Below are positions 51,241 to 63,280 of a stretch of 64,000 bases of DNA, one piece after another. The translations under genes were made by a program, and so were the position numbers. A model generated the notes under the pieces. It ran no database searches. It was not told the DNA's origin and saw only the letters and a program-made list of their open reading frames with translations. Position 1 is the first letter of the stretch. Every line of letters starts with the position of its first letter. Source of the stretch: Ptiloglossa arizonensis (Eukaryota > Arthropoda > Insecta > Hymenoptera > Colletidae); contig NW_027478532.1 in assembly GCF_051014685.1 (NCBI RefSeq), positions 124,001 to 188,000 on the forward strand, given 5' to 3'.

Positions 51241-54200
51241 AATTTTCGCATTTCTGATGCTCGAAACGAATAACTAGAACGGCCTAGGGGAAAAGTGCGC
51301 ATACCGTTGTAATCGGGCGTGTTTCTACTTTCAGAAGCAACAGAAATTTTGCGGATTGTTCAATCCGTTCGCGAGATATGGCAGTTTGGAGATAAGAAAC
51401 GCTTGAGAAACTCAAAATTTTCGCAGTTCTAATGCTCGAAACGAGTAACAAGGACGGCATAGGGGAAAAGTACGCATACAGTTGTAATCGGGCGAGTTTC
51501 TACTTTCAGATGCAATAGAAATTTTGCGGATTGGTCAATCCGTTCGCGAGATATGGCAGTTTGGAGGTAAGACACGCTTGAGAAACTCAAAATTTTCGCA
51601 TTTCTGATGCTCGAAACGAATAACTATAACGGCCTAGGGGAAAACTACACCTACCGTTGTAATCGGGCGAGTTTCTACTTTCAGATGCAACAGAAATTAT
51701 GCGGATTGGACAATCCGTTCGCGAGATATGGCAGTTTGGAGGTAAGAAACGCTTGAGAAACTCAAAATTTTCGCAGTTCTAATGCTCGAAACGAGTAACA
51801 AGAACGGCATAGGGGAAAAGTACGCATACAGTTGTAATCGGGCGAGTTTCTACTTTCAGATGCAACAGAAATTTTGCGGATTGGTCAATCCGTTCGCGAG
51901 ATGTGGCAGTTTGGATGTAAGAAACGCTTGAGAAACTCAAAATTTTCGCAGTTCTGATGCTCGAAACGAATGACTAGAACGGCCTAGGGGAAAAGTGCGC
52001 ATACCGTTGTAATCGGGCGAGTTTCTACTTTCAGATGCAACAGAAATTTTGCGGATTGGTCGATCCGTTCGCGAGATGTGGCAGTTTGGAAGTAAGAAAC
52101 GCTTGAGAAACTCAAAATTTTCGCAGTTCTGATGCTCGAAACGAATAACTAGAACGGCCTAGGGGAAAAGTACGCATACCGTTGTAATCGGGCGAGTTTC
52201 TACTTTCAGATGCAACAGAAATTTTGCGGATTGGTCAATCCGTTCGCGAGATATGGCCATTTGGATTTAAGAAACGGTTGAGAAACTCAAAATTTTCGCA
52301 TTTCTGATGCTCGAAACGAATAACTAGAACGGCCTAGGGGAAAAGTGCGCATACCGTTGTAATCGGGCGTGTTTCTACTTTCAGAAGCAACAGAAATTTT
52401 GCGGATTGTTCAATCCGTTCGCGAGATATGGCAGTTTGGAGATAAGAAACGCTTGAGAAACTCAAAATTTTCGCAGTTCTAATGCTCGAAACGAGTAACA
52501 AGGACGGCATAGGGGAAAAGTACGCATACAGTTGTAATCGGGCGAGTTTCTACTTTCAGATGCAATAGAAATTTTGCGGATTGGTCAATCCGTTCGCGAG
52601 ATATGGCAGTTTGGAGGTAAGACACGCTTGAGAAACTCAAAATTTTCGCATTTCTGATGCTCGAAACGAATAACTATAACGGCCTAGGGGAAAACTACAC
52701 CTACCGTTGTAATCGGGCGAGTTTCTACTTTCAGATGCAACAGAAATTATGCGGATTGGACAATCCGTTCGCGAGATATGGCAGTTTGGAGGTAAGAAAC
52801 GCTTGAGAAACTCAAAATTTTCGCAGTTCTAATGCTCGAAACGAGTAACAAGAACGGCATAGGGGAAAAGTACGCATACAGTTGTAATCGGGCGAGTTTC
52901 TACTTTCAGATGCAACAGAAATTTTGCGGATTGGTCAATCCGTTCGCGAGATGTGGCAGTTTGGATGTAAGAAACGCTTGAGAAACTCAAAATTTTCGCA
53001 GTTCTGATGCTCGAAACGAATGACTAGAACGGCCTAGGGGAAAAGTGCGCATACCGTTGTAATCGGGCGAGTTTCTACTTTCAGATGCAACAGAAATTTT
53101 GCGGATTGGTCGATCCGTTCGCGAGATGTGGCAGTTTGGAAGTAAGAAACGCTTGAGAAACTCAAAATTTTCGCAGTTCTGATGCTCGAAACGAATAACT
53201 AGAACGGCCTAGGGGAAAAGTACGCATACCGTTGTAATCGGGCGAGTTTCTACTTTCAGATGCAACAGAAATTTTGCGGATTGGTCAATCCGTTCGCGAG
53301 ATATGGCCATTTGGATTTAAGAAACGGTTGAGAAACTCAAAATTTTCGCATTTCTGATGCTCGAAACGAATAACTAGAACGGCCTAGGGGAAAAGTGCGC
53401 ATACCGTTGTAATCGGGCGTGTTTCTACTTTCAGAAGCAACAGAAATTTTGCGGATTGTTCAATCCGTTCGCGAGATATGGCAGTTTGGAGATAAGAAAC
53501 GCTTGAGAAACTCAAAATTTTCGCAGTTCTAATGCTCGAAACGAGTAACAAGGACGGCATAGGGGAAAAGTACGCATACAGTTGTAATCGGGCGAGTTTC
53601 TACTTTCAGATGCAATAGAAATTTTGCGGATTGGTCAATCCGTTCGCGAGATATGGCAGTTTGGAGGTAAGACACGCTTGAGAAACTCAAAATTTTCGCA
53701 TTTCTGATGCTCGAAACGAATAACTATAACGGCCTAGGGGAAAACTACACCTACCGTTGTAATCGGGCGAGTTTCTACTTTCAGATGCAACAGAAATTTT
53801 GCGGATTGGACAATCCGTTCGCGAGATATGGCAGTTTGGAGGTAAGAAACGCTTGAGAAACTCAAAATTTTCGCAGTTCTAATGCTCGAAACGAGTAACA
53901 AGAACGGCATAGGGGAAAAGTACGCATACAGTTGTAATCGGGCGAGTTTCTACTTTCAGATGCAACAGAAATTTTGCGGATTGGTCAATCCGTTCGCGAG
54001 ATGTGGCAGTTTGGATGTAAGAAACGCTTGAGAAACTCAAAATTTTCGCAGTTCTGATGCTCGAAACGAATGACTAGAACGGCCTAGGGGAAAAGTGCGC
54101 ATACCGTTGTAATCGGGCGAGATTCTACTTTCAGATGCAACAGAAATTTTGCGGATTGGTCGATCCGTTCGCGAGATGTGGCAGTTTGGAAGTAAGAAAC

Positions 54201-54530
54201 GCTTGAGAAACTCAAAATTTTCGCAGTTCTGATGCTCGAAACGAATAACTAGAACGGCCTAGGGGAAAAGTACGCATACCGTTGTAATCGGGCGAGTTTC
54301 TACTTTCAGATGCAACAGAAATTTTGCGGATTGGTCAATCCGTTCGCGAGATATGGCCATTTGGATTTAAGAAACGGTTGAGAAACTCAAAATTTTCGCA
54401 TTTCTGATGCTCGAAACGAATAACTAGAACGGCCTAGGGGAAAAGTGCGCATACCGTTGTAATCGAGCGTGTTTCTACTTTCAGAAGCAACAGAAATTTT
54501 GCGGATTGTTCAATCCGTTCGCGAGATATG
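51240..54530 (+). repeat. 6-monomer HOR, period 1,050 bp, ~3.1 copies
   Basis: GAAACGGTTGAG lies at ~51221, 52271, 53321 and 54371, exactly 1,050 bp apart. Associated markers repeat with it: GGGCGTGTTTC with TCAGAAGCAAC, GTAACAAGGACGGC, GACACGCTTG, GGATTGGACAATCC and GATTGGTCGATCC. The first copy has TTGGATGTAAG where later copies have TTGGATTTAAG. GAAATTATGCGG (~51695, ~52745) becomes GAAATTTTGCGG in the third copy. All six monomers are 175 bp. Confidence 0.95.
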
Positions 54531-56640
54531 GCAGTTTGGAGGTAAGAAACGCTTGAGAAACTCAAAATTTTCGCAGTTCTAATGCTCGAAACGAGTAACA
54601 AGAACGGCATAGGGGAAAAGTGCGCATACCCTTGTAATCGGGAGAGTTTCTACTTTCAGATGCAACAGAAATTTTGCGGATTGGTCAATCCGTTCGCGAG
54701 ATATGGCAGTTTGGAAGTAAGAAACGCTTGAGAAACTCAAAATTTTCGCAGTTCTGATGCTCGAAACGAATAACTGGAACGGCCTAGGGGAAAACTACAC
54801 ATACCGTTGTAATCGGGCGAGTTTCTACTTTCAGATGCAACAGAAATTTTGTGGATTGGTCAATCCGTTCGCGAGATGTGGCAGTTTGGAGGTAAGAAAC
54901 GCTTGAGGAACACAAAATTTTCGCAGTTCTGATGCTGGAAACAAATAACTAGAACGGCCTAGGGGAATCTTACGCATACCGATGTAATCGGGCGAGTTCC
55001 TACTTTCAGATGCAATAGAAATTTTGCGGATTGGTCGATCCGTTCGCGAGATATGGCAGTTTGGAAGTAAGAAACGCTTGAGAAACTCAAAATTTTCGCA
55101 GTTCTGATGCTCGAAACGAATGACTAGAACGGCATAGGGGAGAAGTACGCATACCGTTGTAATCGGGCGAGTTTCTACTTTCAGATGCAACAGAAATTTT
55201 GCGGATTGATCAATCCGTTCGGGAGATATGGCAGTTTGGAGATAAGAAACGCTTGAGAAACTCAAAATTTTCGCAGTTCTAATGCTCGAAACGAGTAACA
55301 AGAACGGCATAGGGGAGAAGTACGCATACCGTTGTAATCGGGCGAGTTTCTACTTTCAGATGCAACAGAAATTTTGCGGATTGATCAATCCGTTCGGGAG
55401 ATATGGCAGTTTGGAGATAAGAAACGCTTGAGAAACTCAAAATTTTCGCAGTTCTAATGCTCGAAACGAGTAACAAGAACGGCCTAGGGGAAAAGTACGC
55501 ATACCGTTGTAATCGGGCGAGTTTCTACTTTCAGATGCAACAGAAATTTTGCGGATTGGTCAATCCGTTCGCGAGATATGGCCATTTGGATTTAAGAAAC
55601 GGTTGAGAAACTCAAAATTTTCGCATTTCTGATGCTCGAAACGAATAACTAGAACGGTCTAGGGGAAAAGTGCGCATACCGTTGTAATCGGGCGTGTTTC
55701 TACTTTCAGAAGCAACAGAAATTTTGCGGATTGTTCAATCCGTTCGCGAGATATGGCAGTTTGGAGGTAAGAAACGCTTGAGAAACTCAAAATTTTCGCA
55801 GTTCTAATGCTCGAAACGAGTAACAAGGACGGCATAGGGGAAAAGTACGCATACAGTTGTAATCGGGCGAGTTTCTACTTTCAGATGCAATAGAAATTTT
55901 GCGGATTGGTCAATCCGTTCGCGAGATATGGCAGTTTGGAGGTAAGACACGCTTGAGAAACTCAAAATTTTCGCAGTTCTAATGCTCGAAACGAGTAACA
56001 AGGACGGCATAGGGGAAAAGTACGCATACAGTTGTAATCGGGCGAGTTTCTACTTTCAGATGCAATAGAAATTTTGCGGATTGGTCAATCCGTTCGCGAG
56101 ATATGGCAGTTTGGAGGTAAGACACGCTTGAGAAACTCAAAATTTTCGCATTTCTGATGCTCGAAACGAATAACTATAACGGCCTAGGGGAAAACTACAC
56201 CTACCGTTGTAATCGGGCGAGTTTCTACTTTCAGATGCAACAGAAATTTTGCGGATTGGACAATCCGTTAGCGAGATATGGCAGTTTGGAGGTAAGAAAC
56301 GCTTGAGAAACTCAAAATTTTCGCAGTTCTAATGCTCGAAACGAGTAACAAGAACGGCATAGGGGAAAAGTACGCATACAGTTGTAATCGGGCGAGTTTC
56401 TACTTTCAGATGCAACAGAAATTTTGCGGATTGGTCAATCCGTTCGCGAGATGTGGCAGTTTGGATGTAAGAAACGCTTGAGAAACTCAAAATTTTCGCA
56501 GTTCTGATGCTCGAAACGAATGACTAGAACGGCGTAGGGGAAAAGTGCGCATACCGTTGTAATCGGGCGAGTTTCTACTTTCAGATGCAACAGAAATTTT
56601 GCGGATTGATCAATCCCTTCGCGAGATATGGCAGTTTGGA
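54530..56640 (+). repeat. Mosaic with two single-monomer tandem duplications
   Basis: 54.6-55.27 kb copies 50.4-51.06 kb (4,200-bp shift). Then one monomer with GGGGAGAAGTACG and TTCGGGAGA is present twice in a row (TTCGGGAGA at ~55218 and ~55393, 175 bp apart). Further on, one with GTAACAAGGACGGC, GCAATAG and GACACGCTTG is doubled (GTTCTAATGC at 55801 and 55976). Adjacent near-identical monomers are otherwise rare in this array, so these are recent one-monomer events. Confidence 0.85.
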
Positions 56641-57692
56641 GATAAGAAACGCTTTAGAAACTCAAAATTTTCGCAGCTTTATGCTCGAAACGAATAACTA
56701 GAACGGCCCAGGGGAAAAGTGCGCATACCGTTGTAATCGGGCGAGTTTCTACTTTCAAATGCAACAGGAATTTTGCGGATTGGTCAATCCGTTCGCGAGA
56801 TATGGCAGTTTGGAGGTAAGAAACGCTTGAGAAACTCAAAATTTTCGCAGTTCTGATGCTCGAAACGAATAACTGGAACGGTCTAGGGGAAAACTACACA
56901 TACTGTTGTAATCGGGCGAGTTTCTACTTTCAGATGCAACAGAAATTTGCGGATTGATCAATCCGTTCGCGAGATATGGCAGTTTGGAGATAAGAAACGC
57001 TTGAGAAACTCAAAATTTTCGCAGCTTTATGCTCGAAACGAATAACTAGAACAGCCCAGCGGAAAAGTGCGCATACCGTTGTAATCGGGCGAGTTTCTAA
57101 TTTCAAATGCAACAGGAATTTTGCGGATGGATCAATCCGTTCGCGAGATATGGCAGTTTGGAGATAAGAAACGCTTTAGAAACTCAAAATTTTCGCAGCT
57201 TTATGCTCGAAACGAATAACTAGAACGGCCCTGGGGAAAAGTGCGCATACCGTTGTAATCGGGCGAGTTTCTACTTTCAAATGCAACAGAAATTTTGCGG
57301 ATTGGTCAATCCGTTCGCGAGATATGTCAGTTTGGATGTAAGAAACGCTTGAGAAACTCAAAATTTTCGCAGTTCTGGTGCTCGAAACGAATAACTGGAA
57401 CGGTCTAGGGGAAAACTACACATACCGTTGTAATCAGGCGAGTTTCTACTTTCAAATGCAACAGAAATTTTGCGGATTGGTCAATCCGTTCGCGAGATAT
57501 GGCAGTTTCGAGGTAAGTAACGCTTGAGAAACTCAAAATTTTCGCAGTTCTGATGCTCGAAACGAATAACTGGAACGGTCTAGGGGAAAACTACACATAC
57601 CGTTGTAATCGGGCGAGTTTCTACTTAAAGATGCAACAGAAATTTTGCGGATTGATCAATCCGTTCGCCAGAAATGGCAGTTTGGAGATAAG
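56640..57692 (+). repeat. Displaced island matching the left end of the window (~526-1578)
   Basis: Six monomers of the left-end class (CAGCTTTATGC, GAAATTTGCGG, GAGTTTCTAATTTC, GGCCCTGGGG, ATGTCAGTTTGG, TCGAGGTAAGTAACG, TTAAAGATG, GCCAGAAATGG) lie in the same order as near 700-1578, at a constant shift of 56,114 bp. Single differences are visible: CCCAGCGGAAAAG at ~57055, ATACTGTTG at ~56902 and GATGGATCAATCC at ~57126. Flanking monomers on both sides are of the right-hand class, so it is an insertion or conversion tract. Confidence 0.85.
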
Positions 57693-57759
57693 AAACGCTT
57701 TAGAAACTCAAAATTTTCGCAGCTTTATGCTCGAAACGAATAACTAGAACGGCCTAGGG

Positions 57760-60700
57760 GAAAAGTGCGCATACCGTTGTAATCGGGCGAGTTTCTACTT
57801 TCAGATGCAACAGAAATTTTGCGGATTGGTCGATCCGTTCGCGAGATGTGGCAGTTTGGAAGTAAGAAACGCTTGAGAAACTCAAAATTTTCGCAGTTCT
57901 GATGCTCGAAACGAATAACTAGAACGGCCTAGGGGAAAAGTACGCATACCGTTGTAATCGGGCGAGTTTCTACTTTCAGATGCAACAGAAATTTTGCGGA
58001 TTGGTCAATCTGTTCGCGAGATATGGCCATTTGGATTTAAGAAACGGTTGAGAAACTCAAAATTTTCGCATTTCTGATGCTCGAAACGAATAACTAGAAC
58101 GGCCTAGGGGAAAAGTGCGCATACCGTTGTAATCGGGCGTGTTTCTACTTTCAGAAGCAACAGAAATTTTGCGGATTGTTCAATCCGTTCGCGAGATATG
58201 GCAGTTTGGAGATAAGAAACGCTTGAGAAACTCAAAATTTTCGCAGTTCTAATGCTCGAAACGAGTAACAAGGACGGCATAGGGGAAAAGTACGCATACA
58301 GTTGTAATCGGGCGAGTTTCTACTTTCAGATGCAACAGAAATTTTGCGGATTGGTCAATCCGTTCGCGAGATGTGGCAGTTTGGATGTAAGAAACGCTTG
58401 AGAAACTCAAAATTTTCGCAGTTCTGATGCTCGAAACGAATGACTAGAACGGCCTAGGGGAAAAGTGCGCATACCGTTGTAATCGGGCGAGTTTCTACTT
58501 TCAGATGCAACAGAAATTTTGCGGATTGGTCGATCCGTTCGCGAGATGTGGCAGTTTGGAAGTAAGAAACGCTTGAAAAACTCAAAATTTTCGCAGTTCT
58601 GATGCTCGAAACGAATAACTAGAACGGCCTAGGGGAAAGGTACGCATACCGTTGTAATCGGGCGAGTTTCTACTTTCAGATGCAACAGAAATTTTGCGGA
58701 TTGGTCAATCCGTTCGCGAGATATGGCCATTTGGATTTAAGAAACGGTTGAGAAACTCAATATTTTCGCATTTCTGATGCTCGAAACGAATAACTAGAAC
58801 GGCCTAGGGGAAAAGTGCGCATACCGTTGTAATCGGGCGTGTTTCTACTTTCAGAAGCAACAGAAATTTTGCGGATTGTTCAATCCGTTCGCGAGATATG
58901 GCAGTTTGGAGGTAAGAAACGCTTGAGAAACTCAAAATTTTCGCAGTTCTAATGCTCGAAACGAGTAACAAGGACGGCATAGGGGAAAAGTACGCATACA
59001 GTTGTAATCGGGCGAGTTTCTACTTTCAGATGCAATAGAAATTTTGCGGATTGGTCAATCCGTTCGCGAGATATGGCAGTTTGGAGGTAAGACACGCTTG
59101 AGAAACTCAAAATTTTCGCATTTCTGATGCTCGAAACGAATAACTATAACGGCCTAGGGGAAAACTACACCTACCGTTGTAATCGGGCGAGTTTCTACTT
59201 TCAGATGCAACAGAAATTTTGCGGATTGGACAATCCGTTCGCTAGATATGGCAGTTTGGAGGTAAGAAACGCTTGAGAAACTCAAAATTTTCGCAGTTCT
59301 GATGCTCGAAACGAGTAACAAGAACGGCATAGGGGAAAAGTACGCATACAGTTGTAATCGGGCGAGTTTCTACTTTCAGATGCAACAGAAATTTTGCGGA
59401 TTGGTCAATCCGTTCGCGAGATGTGGCAGTTTGGATGTAAGAAACGCTTGAGAAACTCAAAATTTTCGCAGTTCTGATGCTCGAAACGAATGACTAGAAC
59501 GGCCTAGGGGAAACGTGCGCATACCGTTGTAATCGGGCGAGTTTCTACTTTCAGATGCAACAGAAATTTTGCGGATTGGTCGATCCGTTCGCGAGATGTG
59601 GCAGTTTGGAAGTAAGAAACGCTTGAGAAACTCAAAATTTTCGCAGTTCTGATGCTCGAAACGAATAACTAGAACGGCCTAGGGGAAAAGTACGCATACC
59701 GTTGTAATCGGGCGAGTTTCTACTTTCAGATGCAACAGAAATTTTGCGGATTGGACAATCCGTTCGCGAGATATGGCAGTTTGGAGGTAAGAAACGCTTG
59801 AGAAACTCAAAATTTTCGCAGTTCTAATGCTCGAAACGAGTAACAAGAACGGCATAGGGGAAAAGTACGCATACAGTTGTAATCGGGCGAGTTTCTACTT
59901 TCAGATGCAACAGAAATTTTGCGGATTGGTCAATCCGTTCGCGAGATGTGGCAGTTTGGATGTAAGAAACGCTTGAGAAACTCAAAATTTTCGCAGTTCT
60001 GATGCTCGAAACGAATGACTAGAACGGCCTAGGGGAAAAGTGCGCATACCGCTGTAATCGGGCGAGTTTCTACTTTCAGATGCAACAGAAATTTTGCGGA
60101 TTGGTCGATCCGTTCGCGAGATGTGGCAGTTTGGAAGTAAGAAACGCTTGAGAAACTCAAAATTTTCGCAGTTCTGATGCTCGAAACGAATAACTAGAAC
60201 GGCCTAGGGGAAAAGTACGCATACCGTTGTAATCGGGCGAGTTTCTACTTTCAGATGCAACAGAAATTTTGCGGATTGGTCAATCCGTTCGCGAGATATG
60301 GCCATTTGGATTTAAGAAACGGTTGAGAAACTCAAAATTTTCGCATTTCTGATGCTCGAAACGAATAACTAGAACGGCCTAGGGGAAAAGTGCGCATACC
60401 GTTGTAATCGGGCGTGTTTCTACTTTCAGAAGCAACAGAAATTTTGCGGATTGTTCAATCCGTTCGCGAGATATGGCAGTTTGGAGATAAGAAACGCTTG
60501 AGAAACTCAAAATTTTCGCAGTTCTAATGCTCGAAACGAGTAACAAGGACGGCATAGGGGAAAAGTACGCATACAGTTGTAATCGGGCGAGTTTCTACTT
60601 TCAGATGCAACAGAAATTTTGCGGATTGGTCAATCCGTTCGCGAGATGTGGCAGTTTGGATGTAAGAAACGCTTGAGAAACTCAAAATTTTCGCAGTTCT

Positions 60701-62885
60701 GATGCTCGAAACGAATGACTAGAACGGCCTAGGGGAAAAGTGCGCATACCGTTGTAATCGGGCGAGTTTCTACTTTCAGATGCAACAGAAATTTTGCGGA
60801 TTGGTCGATCCGTTCGCGAGATGTGGCAGTTTGGAAGTAAGAAACGCTTGAAAAACTCAAAATTTTCGCAGTTCTGATGCTCGAAACGAATAACTAGAAC
60901 GGCCTAGGGGAAAAGTACGCATACCGTTGTAATCGGGCGAGTTTCTACTTTCAGATGCAACAGAAATTTTGCGGATTGGTCAATCCGTTCGCGAGATATG
61001 GCCATTTGGATTTAAGAAACGGTTGAGAAACTCAATATTTTCGCATTTCTGATGCTCGAAACGAATAACTAGAACGGCCTAGGGGAAAAGTGCGCATACC
61101 GTTGTAATCGGGCGTGTTTCTACTTTCAGAAGCAACAGAAATTTTGCGGATTGTTCAATCCGTTCGCGAGATATGGCAGTTTGGAGGTAAGAAACGCTTG
61201 AGAAACTCAAAATTTTCGCAGTTCTAATGCTCGAAACGAGTAACAAGGACGGCATAGGGGAAAAGTACGCATACAGTTGTAATCGGGCGAGTTTCTACTT
61301 TCAGATGCAATAGAAATTTTGCGGATTGGTCAATCCGTTCGCGAGATATGGCAGTTTGGAGGTAAGACACGCTTGAGAAACTCAAAATTTTCGCATTTCT
61401 GATGCTCGAAACGAATAACTATAACGGCCTAGGGGAAAACTACACCTACCGTTGTAATCGGGCGAGTTTCTACTTTCAGATGCAACAGAAATTTTGCGGA
61501 TTGGACAATCCGTTCGCTAGATATGGCAGTTTGGAGGTAAGAAACGCTTGAGAAACTCAAAATTTTCGCAGTTCTGATGCTCGAAACGAGTAACAAGAAC
61601 GGCATAGGGGAAAAGTACGCATACAGTTGTAATCGGGCGAGTTTCTACTTTCAGATGCAACAGAAATTTTGCGGATTGGTCAATCCGTTCGCGAGATGTG
61701 GCAGTTTGGATGTAAGAAACGCTTGAGAAACTCAAAATTTTCGCAGTTCTGATGCTCGAAACGAATGACTAGAACGGCCTAGGGGAAACGTGCGCATACC
61801 GTTGTAATCGGGCGAGTTTCTACTTTCAGATGCAACAGAAATTTTGCGGATTGGTCGATCCGTTCGCGAGATGTGGCAGTTTGGAAGTAAGAAACGCTTG
61901 AGAAACTCAAAATTTTCGCAGTTCTGATGCTCGAAACGAATAACTAGAACGGCCTAGGGGAAAAGTACGCATACCGTTGTAATCGGGCGAGTTTCTACTT
62001 TCAGATGCAACAGAAATTTTGCGGATTGGACAATCCGTTCGCGAGATATGGCAGTTTGGAGGTAAGAAACGCTTGAGAAACTCAAAATTTTCGCAGTTCT
62101 AATGCTCGAAACGAGTAACAAGAACGGCATAGGGGAAAAGTACGCATACAGTTGTAATCGGGCGAGTTTCTACTTTCAGATGCAACAGAAATTTTGCGGA
62201 TTGGTCAATCCGTTCGCGAGATGTGGCAGTTTGGATGTAAGAAACGCTTGAGAAACTCAAAATTTTCGCAGTTCTGATGCTCGAAACGAATGACTAGAAC
62301 GGCCTAGGGGAAAAGTGCGCATACCGCTGTAATCGGGCGAGTTTCTACTTTCAGATGCAACAGAAATTTTGCGGATTGGTCGATCCGTTCGCGAGATGTG
62401 GCAGTTTGGAAGTAAGAAACGCTTGAGAAACTCAAAATTTTCGCAGTTCTGATGCTCGAAACGAATAACTAGAACGGCCTAGGGGAAAAGTACGCATACC
62501 GTTGTAATCGGGCGAGTTTCTACTTTCAGATGCAACAGAAATTTTGCGGATTGGTCAATCCGTTCGCGAGATATGGCCATTTGGATTTAAGAAACGGTTG
62601 AGAAACTCAAAATTTTCGCATTTCTGATGCTCGAAACGAATAACTAGAACGGCCTAGGGGAAAAGTGCGCATACCGTTGTAATCGGGCGTGTTTCTACTT
62701 TCAGAAGCAACAGAAATTTTGCGGATTGTTCAATCCGTTCGCGAGATATGGCAGTTTGGAGATAAGAAACGCTTGAGAAACTCAAAATTTTCGCAGTTCT
62801 AATGCTCGAAACGAGTAACAAGGACGGCATAGGGGAAAAGTACGCATACAGTTGTAATCGGGCGAGTTTCTACTTTCAGATGCAA
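57760..62885 (+). repeat. 13-monomer HOR, period 2,275 bp, ~2.25 copies
   Basis: TTGGATTTAAGAAACGG lies at 58031, 58731, 60306, 61006 and 62581, alternating 4 and 9 monomers, so the period is 2,275 bp. Private variants recur at that shift: CTTGAAAAACTC at ~58572 and ~60847, GGGGAAACGTG at ~59509 and ~61784, ACCGCTGTAATC at ~60049 and ~62324, GTTCGCTAGATATG at ~59238 and ~61513. Visible differences include GGAAAGGTACG (~58636) and CAATCTGTTCG (~58007). The unit looks like an expanded version of the 1,050-bp HOR at 51-54 kb. Confidence 0.95.
59087..59261 (+). other. Splice-like signals framing a 57-nt open segment (example)
   Basis: GAG|GTAAGA at 59084-59092 fits a strong eukaryotic 5' splice site, with the putative intron starting at 59087. 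TTTCTACTTTCAG ending at 59204 fits a 3' splice site. The implied intron is 118 nt. The segment 59205-59261 between acceptor and next donor is 57 nt, starts with ATG, is a multiple of three, and reads MQQKFCGLDNPFARYGSLE with no stop. The layout recurs in monomers carrying GAGGTAAG; many other monomers have GATAAG or TTTAAG and lose the donor GT. This is a pattern in sequence only. There is no evidence of transcription, and coincidence is the default explanation. Confidence 0.2.
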
Positions 62886-63280
62886 TAGAAATTTTGCGGA
62901 TTGGTCAATCCGTTCGCGAGATATGGCAGTTTGGAGGTAAGACACGCTTGAGAAACTCAAAATTTTCGCATTTCTGATGCTCGAAACGAATAACTATAAC
63001 GGCCTAGGGGAAAACTACACCTACCGTTGTAATCGGGCGAGTTTCTACTTTCAGATGCAACAGAAATTTTGCGGATTGGACAATCCGTTCGCGAGATATG
63101 GCAGTTTGGAGGTAAGAAACGCTTGAGAAACTCAAAATTTTCGCAGTTCTAATGCTCGAAACGAGTAACAAGAACGGCATAGGGGAAAAGTACGCATACC
63201 GTTGTAATCGGGCGCGTTTCTACTTTCAGATGCAACAGAAATTTTGCGGATTGGTCGATCCGTTCGCGAGATGTGGCAGT

